Source of the DNA: Congregibacter litoralis KT71
GTDB taxonomy: Bacteria > Pseudomonadota > Gammaproteobacteria > Pseudomonadales > Halieaceae
DNA length: 64,000 nucleotides
NCBI RefSeq assembly: GCF_000153125.2
Contig: NZ_CM002299.1
Span: forward strand, 1,244,324-1,308,323
Direction of reading: 5' to 3'
Below are positions 29,916 to 39,357 of this stretch, piece after piece (the stretch's first letter is position 1; the number at the start of each line of letters is the position of its first letter). Position numbers and translations under genes: made by a program. The notes beneath the pieces were generated by a model, which saw only the letters and a list, made by a program, of their open reading frames with translations, did not search any database and had not been told where the DNA came from.

Positions 29916-29962
29916 ATTAATGACCACTACGGAAAAAACCTCCAATGGAGTGTGTGAGGCCT

Positions 29963-32900
29963 ATGGGCAAAACTAATCGAATCCGTTGCGTGTGTGTACT
30001 CCTTGTCACGCTGCTGGGTGCAGGGTTGAGTGCCCGCGCGGATGTGAATATTGCCTCTGTCCCCCTATTTCTCAATGCGTCGGTTGACCCTAATTTGGTC
30101 TTTACTTTCGACGACTCTGGATCTATGCAATGGGAATACATGCCCGATGGTCCGGAGTTCCGGTTTACCATATTTATGTTCCCCCGTCCGGGTGGGCTTT
30201 ATGGCGGAGCGAACTATGGCAATCAGCTGCCCTCTTTTCGCGATGACAGTCTGCATAACTATTTTGGTCGATCGGCAAACAACAACAGAGTATTTTACAA
30301 CCCAGACCTGACTTACCAGCCTTGGGCAAACGCTGACGGTAGTCTGATGGCGGACGCGAACCCTGCGGCAGCCCTTTACCATCCAGCGAGACCCGGACTG
30401 GGGTCTCTCAATCTTACTGCCCAGCAAACGCAGGTGGCGACCTGGTTTCGTGGCAACGCTTTCGATTCAGCATTTTGCGACCCGTGCGGGGGCAATCATA
30501 CATATTGGCCAGTGACTTATTACAATTACGATGGTGTCGGGGACGTAACTGTCCGTGCCAGTTATACGCGGGTGCAAATCACGACTGCCACCGCCGCAAC
30601 GGCAAACTTTACCAGCCCGGGAGGTGTGACACGCACCCGCGATGAGGAACTACAAAACTTTGCCAACTGGTTTCAATATCACCGCTCGCGCGCGCTGACG
30701 TCCTTTGCCGGTATCGGCCAGGCTTTTACCCGATTGCCGTCCAATGCTAGGGTCGCCTATGGCACCATTAACCAAGCGTCGACCTCTGTTGATGGCGTAG
30801 CGACCCGTACTTTAGTTAACGGTGTGCGGCCTTTTTCGGACGCGGTCCGTACTGATTTTTATGATGACCTGTATAGTCAGGTAATCAATAATTTCGGTAC
30901 GCCTCTACGTCGTGCCGCTAATGATGTGGGTAACTATTTCGAGCGCTCTGATGTGCGGGGTCCCTGGAATGATCAACCGGGTGAGATTGCTGGCAGCGAT
31001 GACGCCGGCGCCTGCCGTCAGAGCTTTCATATCATGATGACCGATGGGTTTTGGAATGGCCCGAATCCGACTATTGGAAACTCGGATGATACGGCTGGAC
31101 CGGTGATAACCAGTCCCTCGGCTACAAGCTATCAATATACTCCGGTGGGGCCCTTTGAGGACGGTTTCTCCAACACGCTCGGCGATGTGGGCATGCATTA
31201 TTGGAAGCGCGATTTACGCACAGATCTATCCAACGAGGTGCCGATCAATGCAGCGGATCCGGCCTTCTGGCAGCATCTGGTGACCTACGGCATCGGGCTC
31301 GGAGTTACGGGAAATGTCGATCCCACTACAGCATTTGCTTCCATTCCAACAGCGACCGCTATTCCTTGGGCGGATCCTGCTGCCACCAATCCCGCCAAGA
31401 TCGACGACTTGCTGCACTTTGGATTGAACTCCCGCGGTGGCTTTTTCAGTGCTTCGGATCCTGATACTTTTGCCAACGCGCTGGGCGATGTTCTCGAGAG
31501 CATTATTGAGCGCGTTGAAACTTCCGCAACTTCGGCAGCTACCAGTGCAGCCGTTCTGCAGGCAGATACCCTGCTTTACTCTGCCAGTTTTCGCAGCGAT
31601 GACTGGTCCGGCACCGTAAGGGCGCTGCCGGTAGATCAATCTAATGGAAGCGTACCTTCATTGTCCGTTGGGGATTGTCCGCCCGAGGTAGAGTGGGACG
31701 CGGAATGCGTACTTGCAGCGACGCCGAGTGCTTCCCGCACCCTTCTGACACACACCGGAAGTGCGGGTGCTCTCCTTGACCATGGGAACCTCAATGCTAC
31801 GCAGCAAGACGCTTTGGCGCATGCGGCCGACGGTACCAACGATGGTCGTGGTGAAGACCGCGTAAACTGGCTACGAGGCGACGAAATCACGGGACTGCGG
31901 TCGCGAAGTGACAGCGGCTCACTGCGATTGATGGGCGATATTATTGGTGGTACTCCGCAGTTTGTTAGCAACCGGAGTTCAGGCTTTCAGCTCCTGAGAA
32001 CAGATTTTTCGCCCGGCACTTACCCTACTTACGTGGCATCAAAAGCTAGTCGTCCAGAGTTGCTGCTGGTCCCAAGTAACGGTGGCATGCTTCACGGCTT
32101 TGACGCGTCAGACGGTACTGAGTTATTCGGCTATGTTCCGGGAGAACTGTTGGAACCGGTGCCTGGCGAAGATTATGCTCCGCTCTCCGAGCTTAGTAAT
32201 GCGCCCTATGAGCACCGGTACACGGTTGATGGCACACCCACAGTGGCTGACGTTTTGATCGGAAGCAACTGGAAGACTGTCGTAGTCGGTACCATGGGCG
32301 TCGGAGGTCGGTCTGTCTTTGCTCTGGACGTCACAGATCCGGAATCGATGGACGCAGGTACCGTGCTCTGGGAGTTTTCAGATCCGGATTTAGGGTACGG
32401 CGTAAGCAATGTTCAAATTGTGCCGCTGGAAAACAACGTATTTGGTGCCGTGTTTGGTAACGGTTACAACAGCAATAATGACCGTGGTTTTCTGTTTGTG
32501 GTGAACATTGCAGACGGCTCTTTGATTGCCAAGATCGATACAGGAGCGGGCACTAGCACTACGCCTAACGGTCTGGCACCCGTTTTGGTCAGTGACTGGC
32601 CAGATGGAGACTTCATTGGACATTACGCTTATGCCGGGGACCTCCTGGGCAATTTATGGCGTTTCGATTTGTCCAGCCCGACAGTCAGTGACTGGAGCTC
32701 GAATACCATAAGTCTGTTTTCCGCAGTGGACCCTGATGGGGACCCGCAACCGATCACTGTGCAACCGAGAGTCACGACAAATCCAAAACAGCCGGGGGAA
32801 TTGATGGTGCTGTTTGGTACAGGGAGCTTTTTTCGCATTGAAGACAAGGATGACGCTGATCCGCAGGTGCAGACCTTTTACGGGATACGCGATGCGGGTG

Positions 32901-33472
32901 CGAGTGTGACAGCCTCGATTGGTGATCGTGACGACCTGCTCCAACAAGAAATTACCTATGAGGCGCAGGTTGTCGCACTGGGCGCCACAAGGACAGTGCG
33001 AGAAGTGAGTGACAATAGTTATAGCGCTCCTAGCGAGAGCGGCTGGTATCTGGACCTGACTGTAGGCGGTGTGGCGCTCGGAGAACGAGTGATCAGTCGC
33101 GCTTCCTTCCCGTCTTCATCTACACGGGAGCGTGTACGTTTTACCTCCCTGCGAGCAGACGGAGACCCATGTTCTGGCGGCCGGGAAGGCTTTATCTTTG
33201 ATCTGGACCTTACAGATGGTAGCCAGGCCAGCGACTCGGTATTCGATATTAATAGCGATGGCTTTTTTAATACTGGCGATCTTGTCGCCGATAAATTGAT
33301 CAGCGCCATCGGTGGTGGCTTTGGCGAAGAGCTTACCATCATCCGCAATCAGGAAGGGTCTGGAGATTTCTTCTACGATGGTGGGGGCAACAGGATTGGA
33401 GACATGGGAACTCCGGAAGGCCGCGCATCGGGTGATCCGGTAGGGCGACAATCCTGGCAACAGCTTCGCTGA
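29963..33472 (+). CDS. pilY1: Type IV pilus tip adhesin / assembly factor PilY1
   Basis: Large exported protein (1169 residues from ATG 29963; ATG 29945 would add six). Signal peptide about 1-27. The N-terminal part has a von Willebrand A-like MIDAS start (FDDSGSM near residue 50). The C-terminal half is a PilY1 beta-propeller: LVPSNGGMLHGFDASDGTELFGYVP-type repeats, WKTVVVGTMGVGGRSVFALDVTDP and YAGDLLGNLWRFDLS. The propeller carries calcium-binding acidic stretches. Family members sit on the pilus tip, control retraction and bind surfaces. Normally pilY1 lies inside the minor-pilin operon; here it is on the opposite strand. Its base composition is visibly less GC-rich than flanking housekeeping genes. 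Confidence 0.92.
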   Translation: MGKTNRIRCVCVLLVTLLGAGLSARADVNIASVPLFLNASVDPNLVFTFDDSGSMQWEYMPDGPEFRFTIFMFPRPGGLYGGANYGNQLPSFRDDSLHNYFGRSANNNRVFYNPDLTYQPWANADGSLMADANPAAALYHPARPGLGSLNLTAQQTQVATWFRGNAFDSAFCDPCGGNHTYWPVTYYNYDGVGDVTVRASYTRVQITTATAATANFTSPGGVTRTRDEELQNFANWFQYHRSRALTSFAGIGQAFTRLPSNARVAYGTINQASTSVDGVATRTLVNGVRPFSDAVRTDFYDDLYSQVINNFGTPLRRAANDVGNYFERSDVRGPWNDQPGEIAGSDDAGACRQSFHIMMTDGFWNGPNPTIGNSDDTAGPVITSPSATSYQYTPVGPFEDGFSNTLGDVGMHYWKRDLRTDLSNEVPINAADPAFWQHLVTYGIGLGVTGNVDPTTAFASIPTATAIPWADPAATNPAKIDDLLHFGLNSRGGFFSASDPDTFANALGDVLESIIERVETSATSAATSAAVLQADTLLYSASFRSDDWSGTVRALPVDQSNGSVPSLSVGDCPPEVEWDAECVLAATPSASRTLLTHTGSAGALLDHGNLNATQQDALAHAADGTNDGRGEDRVNWLRGDEITGLRSRSDSGSLRLMGDIIGGTPQFVSNRSSGFQLLRTDFSPGTYPTYVASKASRPELLLVPSNGGMLHGFDASDGTELFGYVPGELLEPVPGEDYAPLSELSNAPYEHRYTVDGTPTVADVLIGSNWKTVVVGTMGVGGRSVFALDVTDPESMDAGTVLWEFSDPDLGYGVSNVQIVPLENNVFGAVFGNGYNSNNDRGFLFVVNIADGSLIAKIDTGAGTSTTPNGLAPVLVSDWPDGDFIGHYAYAGDLLGNLWRFDLSSPTVSDWSSNTISLFSAVDPDGDPQPITVQPRVTTNPKQPGELMVLFGTGSFFRIEDKDDADPQVQTFYGIRDAGASVTASIGDRDDLLQQEITYEAQVVALGATRTVREVSDNSYSAPSESGWYLDLTVGGVALGERVISRASFPSSSTRERVRFTSLRADGDPCSGGREGFIFDLDLTDGSQASDSVFDINSDGFFNTGDLVADKLISAIGGGFGEELTIIRNQEGSGDFFYDGGGNRIGDMGTPEGRASGDPVGRQSWQQLR

Positions 33473-33531
33473 TAAGCATCGCTGCTCGGCGGGTCGCGTC
33501 GGGCTTCAGTGAGTAAATGTGGCGAGCCGGC

Positions 33532-34020
33532 CTAGCTGTCGCAATGGCGTTCAACCGTAAGTTCGGCGCGACGATAAAGATCAGTCTTTTCTTTTTCAGA
33601 CAGGTATTTTAGCTCGCCCTGCTCGTCATACACCCGTACTCGAGGTCTATTATCCAACTCCTCAAGGGCGCGTAACGCTTGTGCGCAGGCTTGGGGGTCA
33701 CGGTCTACGTCTCGCTCACTTTCGGGAGCTCTGACTTCGTTTGGTTTGCTCCTGCCAGGGTTGGCAGGCGAGTTCAGGTTACTGGGTTTATCGCTTGAAG
33801 TGCTTCTCGGTGTGGGTGCGGCACGCAGAGATTCCTTACCGGTTATCACCTTTTTGTATTTGAGTTCCGGTGTGGTCGGAGGTCGATCACTCATGACGAT
33901 GTTGCCGTGCTCGTCTTTCCACTGGTAATAGGTATTATCAGCAAGGCTCGGGGCTTGCGCCACCAACACTGCCAGCATAAACACCGCTCGAGCAGGTTTT
34001 TGTTTTAAATGAAAATTCAC
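33532..34020 (-). CDS. Exported DUF4124-like protein, right copy
   Basis: 162 residues with a signal peptide (about 1-27, ending PSLADN) followed by the DUF4124-like start YYQWKDEHGNIVMSDRPPTTP. The middle is proline/serine-rich and low in complexity. The end (RVRVYDEQGELKYLSEKEKTDLYRRAELTVERHC) parallels the gene at 25484-25981 residue by residue. The two bracket the pilin island and look like an old duplication. Convergent with pilY1. Function unknown. Confidence 0.84.
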   Translation of the reverse strand: MNFHLKQKPARAVFMLAVLVAQAPSLADNTYYQWKDEHGNIVMSDRPPTTPELKYKKVITGKESLRAAPTPRSTSSDKPSNLNSPANPGRSKPNEVRAPESERDVDRDPQACAQALRALEELDNRPRVRVYDEQGELKYLSEKEKTDLYRRAELTVERHCDS

Positions 34021-34531
34021 AGCTCAAATCCAGCGAAAAGTCGACCCAGCTGAACATAACTCAGCGTCCAAATCAGTGCAATCTGGATTTAATAGAATAC
34101 CTGAGAACTCTGGGTGCGCGCTTTTGCGTCTTTTACTGTGGCCCTTAGCCCAGGCTCTATTGTGTAGGTCGAGGCGCGTGTACAGGTTGACATCGGAGGG
34201 ATCCCTGACCACACTTGCGTCGTCGTAATTACGGTAATGGCAACGCGGAGTACCCTCCGCCTCTGGCCCCTGTTTCGGTGCGATTATCCGAGATAGCTGT
34301 TCTTGCGTCCCGTCGGCGGTACCTTGCGACCTATTGCGCAAAGTACGGCAGTCCACACTGCGTTACCGCGCAGGGCGACAGCGACACGGGGTTCCTTCGT
34401 GCTTGTTCTCCCTCTGTTTTTTGCGGTTGACCGGATGTGTCGGCGGTACAGGTGTGCCCGCTCATTACCGGGTGCGAAAAACTGTTTGTCGTGTGCGAGG
34501 GTAAGCGTGGGCGCGAGCGGGAGTCACAATT
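34021..34531. other. 511-bp gap upstream of ilvI, no gene seen
   Basis: Between the right DUF4124 gene and ilvI. The open frames in it (for example 34215-34430) have no ribosome site, no family-like sequence and arginine/serine-rich compositions typical of chance frames. A TTGACA (34187) and a TTGACC (34427) occur, but neither has a good -10. I see no branched-chain-residue leader peptide, tRNA or terminator. It probably contains the ilvIH promoter and remnants at the edge of the pilin island. Confidence 0.5.
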
Positions 34532-36319
34532 GTGAACGCAGAGTTAGAGGTATCCACCAGGCCTGAAGAGAGTGTCGAAATGCTCTCCGGTGGAGAGATG
34601 ATCGCAAGGGCCCTGGAAGACGAGGGCGTAGAGTTTATTTTCGGGTATCCCGGTGGTGCGGTACTGCACATCTACGACGCCCTGTTTAAGGCGGCGAGCG
34701 TGCCTCATGTGCTGGTCCGTCATGAACAGGCTGCCACCCACGCCGCCGACGGCTATGCGAGGGCCACGGGCAAGCCGGGCGTGGTGCTGGTGACCTCAGG
34801 CCCCGGGGCTACAAATGCGGTAACCGGGATCGCCACGGCCTACATGGACTCCATCCCCATGGTGGTGCTTTCGGGGCAGGTGCAGAGCCATCTCATCGGC
34901 GAGGACGCTTTTCAGGAAACCGATATGCTCGGCATCTCCCGGCCTATCGTAAAGCACAGTTTTCAGGTGCGTCACGCCAGTCAGCTCCCGGGTGTCATCA
35001 AGAAGGCGTTTCACATAGCCGGTAGCGGTCGGCCCGGTCCGGTCGTGATCGATATTCCCAAAGACATTACCCGCCCCGATGAGCGCTTTCCCTACGAGTA
35101 TCCCGAAAGCGTCAAGCTGCGCTCCTATTCTCCCGCGGTGCGCGGGCACAGCGGTCAAATACGCAAAGCAGCAAAGCTCCTGCTGTCAGCCAAGCGTCCC
35201 GTTATCTACTCCGGGGGCGGTGTGATCCTCGGCGAGGGCAGCGAGCTCCTCACGGAGCTTGCGCAGCATCTGAATTTTCCCGTAACCAATACACTGATGG
35301 GCCTGGGTGCCTATCCGGGTTCTGATCGCCAGTTCCTGGGCATGTTGGGTATGCACGGGCTCTACGAAGCCAACATGGCAATGCATCATGCAGACGTGAT
35401 TCTGGCGGTAGGCGCGCGCTTTGATGATCGGGTGACCAACACCGTCAGCAAGTTCTGCCCCGGGGCGAAAATCATTCATATTGATGTGGATCCCGCGGCC
35501 ATCTCCAAGACGGTGACGGCTGACATTCCTATCGTGGGCCCCGTGCGTGCGGTGCTCACAGATCTGCTGGAGGCGATCCGCAGCGCTCAAGGCAACGAGG
35601 ATGCGGAGCCGGAGCCCGTGTCTCTGGATGCCTGGTGGTCACAGATCGAAGAGTGGCGGGCCAGTCACGGTCTGTGGACCGGCAGGCGCTTTGGAGAGAG
35701 CGAGTACATTAAACCCCAGGAGGTTATTCAGAGCCTGTATCGCATTACCAACGGCGATGCCTTTGTAACCTCCGATGTGGGGCAGCACCAGATGTTTGCG
35801 GCGCAGTACTACCGCTTTAACAAACCCCGCCGCTGGATCAATTCCGGGGGGCTGGGAACCATGGGCTTTGGTCTTCCCTCGGCCATGGGTGTCAAGCTGG
35901 CTTTTCCCGAGGAGGACGTAGCCTGTGTCACCGGCGAGGGGAGTATCCAGATGAATATTCAGGAGCTGTCTACCTGTCTTCAGTACAACACGCCCGTGAA
36001 GATCATCAATCTTCGCAACAATTATCTCGGCATGGTCAAGCAATGGCAGGATATGCAGTACGAGGGGCGCTACGCCATGAGTACCTATGAGGATTCGCTC
36101 CCCGATTTTATGAAGCTCACGGAGTCCTATGGCCATGTGGGTATCACCGTGCGGGATAAAGCCGAGCTCGACGAAAAAATGGCGGAGGCCTTTGCCCTCA
36201 AAGATCGTCTCGTTTTCCTGGATGTGTATGTGGATCCTATGGAACATGTCTACCCGATGCATGTGGCGCCTAATGGCTCCATGAAGGACATGTGGCTTAG
36301 CAAGAACGAGAGGAGCTGA
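34532..36319 (+). CDS. ilvI: Acetolactate synthase large subunit
   Basis: Thiamine-diphosphate enzyme making acetolactate or acetohydroxybutyrate for valine, leucine and isoleucine. The 595-residue protein shows the [15 protein letters not shown] start, the catalytic Glu region [17 protein letters not shown], and the TPP/Mg motif from GEGS to [11 protein letters not shown] 34532 has GGGAG eight bases upstream. ATG 34580 would give the shorter E. coli-like start and is possible. It is paired with ilvH one base after its stop. Confidence 0.95.
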   Translation: MNAELEVSTRPEESVEMLSGGEMIARALEDEGVEFIFGYPGGAVLHIYDALFKAASVPHVLVRHEQAATHAADGYARATGKPGVVLVTSGPGATNAVTGIATAYMDSIPMVVLSGQVQSHLIGEDAFQETDMLGISRPIVKHSFQVRHASQLPGVIKKAFHIAGSGRPGPVVIDIPKDITRPDERFPYEYPESVKLRSYSPAVRGHSGQIRKAAKLLLSAKRPVIYSGGGVILGEGSELLTELAQHLNFPVTNTLMGLGAYPGSDRQFLGMLGMHGLYEANMAMHHADVILAVGARFDDRVTNTVSKFCPGAKIIHIDVDPAAISKTVTADIPIVGPVRAVLTDLLEAIRSAQGNEDAEPEPVSLDAWWSQIEEWRASHGLWTGRRFGESEYIKPQEVIQSLYRITNGDAFVTSDVGQHQMFAAQYYRFNKPRRWINSGGLGTMGFGLPSAMGVKLAFPEEDVACVTGEGSIQMNIQELSTCLQYNTPVKIINLRNNYLGMVKQWQDMQYEGRYAMSTYEDSLPDFMKLTESYGHVGITVRDKAELDEKMAEAFALKDRLVFLDVYVDPMEHVYPMHVAPNGSMKDMWLSKNERS

Positions 36320-36320
36320 C

Positions 36321-36812
36321 ATGCGGCGCATTATTTCTATATTGATGGAGAACGAACCCGGGGCACTGTCGCGGGTGGTGGGACTGTTTTCGCAGCGGGG
36401 CTACAACATTGAGACGCTTAACGTGGCAGCGACGGAAGATGCGACCCTGTCGCGCTTAACCCTGACGACCTTCGGCGATGACCGTCACATCGAGCAGATC
36501 ACCAAACACCTCAATCGTCTTGTGGATGTGGTGAAGCTGGTAGATCTTACCGAGGGCGCCCACGTAGAGCGGGATTTGATGCTCATCAAGGTGCGGGCGG
36601 ACGCCACGCAGCGCGAGGAGATCAAGCGGACCACGGATATATTCCGGGGGCAGATTGTGGATGTAGGTCCGCGGGTTTATACGATCCAGCTGGCGGGCAC
36701 CACGGACAAGCTCGATTCCTTCGTCTCTGCAATTCCGGAAGCAGATATTCTGGAGGTGGTGCGTTCGGGGGTTGCGGGTATTTCTCGAGGGGAAAAAGTA
36801 CTGCGGCCCTAG
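36321..36812 (+). CDS. ilvH: Acetolactate synthase small (regulatory) subunit
   Basis: 163 residues with two ACT domains. The first begins RRIISILMENEPGALSRVVGLFSQRGYNIETL, the motif that binds valine for feedback inhibition. It activates and regulates the IlvI catalytic subunit. It starts one base after the ilvI stop with AGAGGAG upstream. The stop codon lies inside the terminator hairpin at 36801-36820. Confidence 0.96.
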   Translation: MRRIISILMENEPGALSRVVGLFSQRGYNIETLNVAATEDATLSRLTLTTFGDDRHIEQITKHLNRLVDVVKLVDLTEGAHVERDLMLIKVRADATQREEIKRTTDIFRGQIVDVGPRVYTIQLAGTTDKLDSFVSAIPEADILEVVRSGVAGISRGEKVLRP

Positions 36813-36827
36813 GGCCGCAGCTTTAAT
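36801..36827. terminator. Bidirectional terminator between ilvH and ilvC
   Basis: CTGCGGCCC-TA-GGGCCGCAG is a perfect 9-bp dyad (the central pairs must open for a loop). CTTTAAT follows on the plus strand. AAAAAG precedes it (36793-36798), which gives a T tract for the minus-strand ilvC transcript. It ends both convergent genes. Confidence 0.75.
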
Positions 36828-36845
36828 ACGGTTGATCTACCCTGG

Positions 36846-38318
36846 CTAAAGAATGCTCTTCATCGCGGTCATGTGGCCGCGAAGCATCGTCCCTACGGTC
36901 TCTACAGGATGGGAGCGGATCGCTTCGTTGACTCGAATGAGTTCCTGATTGTCCACGGTGTTATCGTCACCCAGACCGCCGCCGATAACATCCGTCTCAA
37001 TGTCCTTCATAAAGTCGGCCAGGAGTGGTCGGCAAGCATGGTCAAACAGATAGCAGCCGTATTCTGCCGTATCCGAGATAACCACGTTCATTTCGTAAAG
37101 CTTTTTGCGGGCGATGGTATTGGCGATCAGCGGCGTTTCGTGGAGAGACTCGTAGTAGGCGGACTCGTCGATGATGCCCGCGGACACCATGGTTTCGAAA
37201 GCGAGTTCAACGCCGGCCTTCACCATGGCGACCATGAGGATGCCGTGGTCGTAGAACTCCTGTTCGCCAATCTCCTGACTTGTGTTTTCGGATTTTTCAA
37301 AGGCGGTTTCGGCAGTGGCGGCGCGCCATTTGAGAAGGTTGGCATCGTCGTTCGCCCAATCTTCCATCATGGTGCGTGAGAACTCGCCCGTCATGATGTC
37401 GTCCTGATGCTTTTCGTACAGAGGGCGCATGATCTTCCTGAGTTCCTCGGCAAGATAGAAGGCGCGCAGCTTCGCGGGGTTGCTCAAACGGTCCATCATG
37501 TTGGTGATGCCGCCGTGCTTGAGGCCCTCGGTGACTGTCTCCCAGCCGTACTGGATAAGCTTGGAGGCATAGCTGGCATCGATGCCTTTTTCGACCATCT
37601 TGTCGAAACACAGTATGGAACCGGTCTGGAGCATGCCGCAGAGTATGGTCTGCTCTCCCATGAGGTCTGATTTCACTTCTGCTATGAATGAGCTTTGCAA
37701 AACGCCCGCGCGGTGTCCACCGGTGCCTACGGCATAGGCTTTGGCGATTTCCATGCCGTCACCGTTGGGATCATTTTCCGTGTGAACCGCAATCAATGTG
37801 GGGACACCGAAACCACGCTTGTACTCTTCGCGGACTTCGGTGCCCGGGCACTTGGGAGCCACCATGATTACCGTCAGGTCGTCGCGGATCTGCATACCTT
37901 CCTCTACGATGTTGAAACCGTGAGAGTAAGACAGACAAGCTCCATGCTTCATGAGGGGCATCACCGCAGAGACGACGGCGCTGTGTTGCTTGTCTGGAGT
38001 TAGGTTGAGCACGACGTCCGCGGTGGGAATGAGATCTTCGTAAGTACCAACGGTGAAGCCATTGTCCGTGGCGTTCTTCCAGGAAGCGCGCTGCTCGGTG
38101 ATAGCTGACTCACGCAACGCGTAGCTGACATCCAGTCCGCTGTCGCGGAGATTCAGTCCCTGATTGAGTCCCTGAGCACCGCAGCCCACGATAACCAATT
38201 TCTTGCCTTTGAGTTTGTCGACGCCGTCGGCGAACTCGCTGGCATCCATAAAGCGGCATTTACCCAGTTGCTCCAGTTGGAGGCGCAGGGGAAGGGTGTT
38301 GAAGTAGTTCTGTCCCAT
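36846..38318 (-). CDS. ilvC: Ketol-acid reductoisomerase, class II
   Basis: Second common enzyme of branched-chain amino-acid synthesis: isomerises and reduces acetolactate with NADPH. The 490-residue length marks the long class II (E. coli type) with a duplicated C-terminal knotted domain. The Rossmann motif is [20 protein letters not shown] (about 44-63), followed by the [12 protein letters not shown] and [15 protein letters not shown] segments. AAGGA lies eight bases before the ATG. It is divergent from its probable regulator ilvY. Confidence 0.96.
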   Translation of the reverse strand: MGQNYFNTLPLRLQLEQLGKCRFMDASEFADGVDKLKGKKLVIVGCGAQGLNQGLNLRDSGLDVSYALRESAITEQRASWKNATDNGFTVGTYEDLIPTADVVLNLTPDKQHSAVVSAVMPLMKHGACLSYSHGFNIVEEGMQIRDDLTVIMVAPKCPGTEVREEYKRGFGVPTLIAVHTENDPNGDGMEIAKAYAVGTGGHRAGVLQSSFIAEVKSDLMGEQTILCGMLQTGSILCFDKMVEKGIDASYASKLIQYGWETVTEGLKHGGITNMMDRLSNPAKLRAFYLAEELRKIMRPLYEKHQDDIMTGEFSRTMMEDWANDDANLLKWRAATAETAFEKSENTSQEIGEQEFYDHGILMVAMVKAGVELAFETMVSAGIIDESAYYESLHETPLIANTIARKKLYEMNVVISDTAEYGCYLFDHACRPLLADFMKDIETDVIGGGLGDDNTVDNQELIRVNEAIRSHPVETVGTMLRGHMTAMKSIL

Positions 38319-38368
38319 GGGGAGGTTCCTTGCTTTGAGAAAGCGCGCAAGTTTAAGGGAATAAGTAA

Positions 38369-38413
38369 TTTGCGTAAAACGCTATATACTGAAAACTGTT
38401 TTGCGTGAAACGC
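38369..38413. promoter_or_regulatory. Tandem IlvY operators in the ilvC-ilvY intergenic region
   Basis: Two near-identical 14-mers, TTTGCGTAAAACGC (38369-38382) and TTTGCGTGAAACGC (38400-38413), 31 bp apart, close to three helix turns. Each contains the dyad GCGT-N3-ACGC. A TATATA (38383-38388) between them can serve as the -10 of ilvC on the minus strand. E. coli IlvY likewise binds two operators between ilvC and ilvY. The sites are seen; the binding is inferred. Confidence 0.8.
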
Positions 38414-38418
38414 CAATT

Positions 38419-39345
38419 ATGGATCTCAAATCCCTGCAGATTTTCCTGTCGGTGAACAGTAGTCTCAGCTTCACCCGAACGGCGTCAGAGCAGCACCTGA
38501 GTATCTCTGCGGTCAGTCGTTGCATTCATCGTTTGGAGGAGGAGCTGGGTGAGCGTCTGTTTGACCGAGACCGTCGCGGCATGACGGCAACCAGTGCCGC
38601 CCGCAGGCTGCAGACCGTTGCGGAGCGCATGCTCTCGGACTGGCGTTCCCTGCAACAATCTCTTGGAGACGACGAGCGTTTGCAGGGAGAGTTGCGGATT
38701 TTCTGCTCTGTAACGGCAACGCACCGGCTCCTGTCGCCATTACTGGCAGCTTATCGTGAGGCGTTTCCCCGGGTGCAGATTCTGTTGCAAACCGGTGACC
38801 AGGCGGACGGTTTCGAGCGGGTGCGACGGGGAAGCTCCGATGTCGCCGTGATTGCCCGACCGGAAAGCCAAGGTGAGAGCTATGCTTTTGCACCCCTGGC
38901 AAATACACCCATGTGCCTGTGTCTGCCTCTCGTGGACTGTGCCTTGAGCGACGCCCTGCAGGGGCGAAGCGAAAAAGAGCTGTGGACTGTTCTTGGAGAT
39001 CTACCCTGGGTGTTACCTGCGCGAGGGGTGAGTAAAGATCTCATTGATCAATGGTTGCGGGGCCGTTTTTCTCGACAACCCGTGGTGTATGCCCGGGTGG
39101 CGGGGCACGAGGCCATTGTCGCTATGGTATCTCTGGGATTGGGCGTCGCGGTGCTTCCTCGACTGGTCGTGGAGGCAAGCGGTCTCGAGAACAGTTTGCG
39201 GGTCATCGATCTGGGAAACGAGTTGCCGGAGTTCGAGATCAGCCTGTGTGCCCGGCAGCCGCGTCTGACGGATCCCGTGATACAGGGGCTCTGGAAAGTG
39301 GCTGAGGGACTGGAACACTCTTCTGATAGAATCAAGGGACAATAA
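38419..39345 (+). CDS. ilvY: LysR-type regulator IlvY
   Basis: 308 residues. N-terminal winged helix (MDLKSLQIFLSVNSSLSFTRTA to LEEELGERLFDR) and a periplasmic-binding-like effector domain (about 90-300). In E. coli IlvY activates ilvC when acetolactate or acetohydroxybutyrate accumulates. ATG 38419 matches the IlvY N-terminus; an earlier TTG at 38401 lies in the operator. Divergent placement 100 bp from ilvC and the two shared operators support the name. A TTG/GTG-rich gap of 12 bp leads into pssA. Confidence 0.9.
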   Translation: MDLKSLQIFLSVNSSLSFTRTASEQHLSISAVSRCIHRLEEELGERLFDRDRRGMTATSAARRLQTVAERMLSDWRSLQQSLGDDERLQGELRIFCSVTATHRLLSPLLAAYREAFPRVQILLQTGDQADGFERVRRGSSDVAVIARPESQGESYAFAPLANTPMCLCLPLVDCALSDALQGRSEKELWTVLGDLPWVLPARGVSKDLIDQWLRGRFSRQPVVYARVAGHEAIVAMVSLGLGVAVLPRLVVEASGLENSLRVIDLGNELPEFEISLCARQPRLTDPVIQGLWKVAEGLEHSSDRIKGQ

Positions 39346-39357
39346 CGGGAAAATCCA

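Noticed and set aside
34021..34531. Leader-peptide attenuator before ilvI
   Set aside because: No short frame rich in Leu, Val or Ile and no terminator/antiterminator pair was found.
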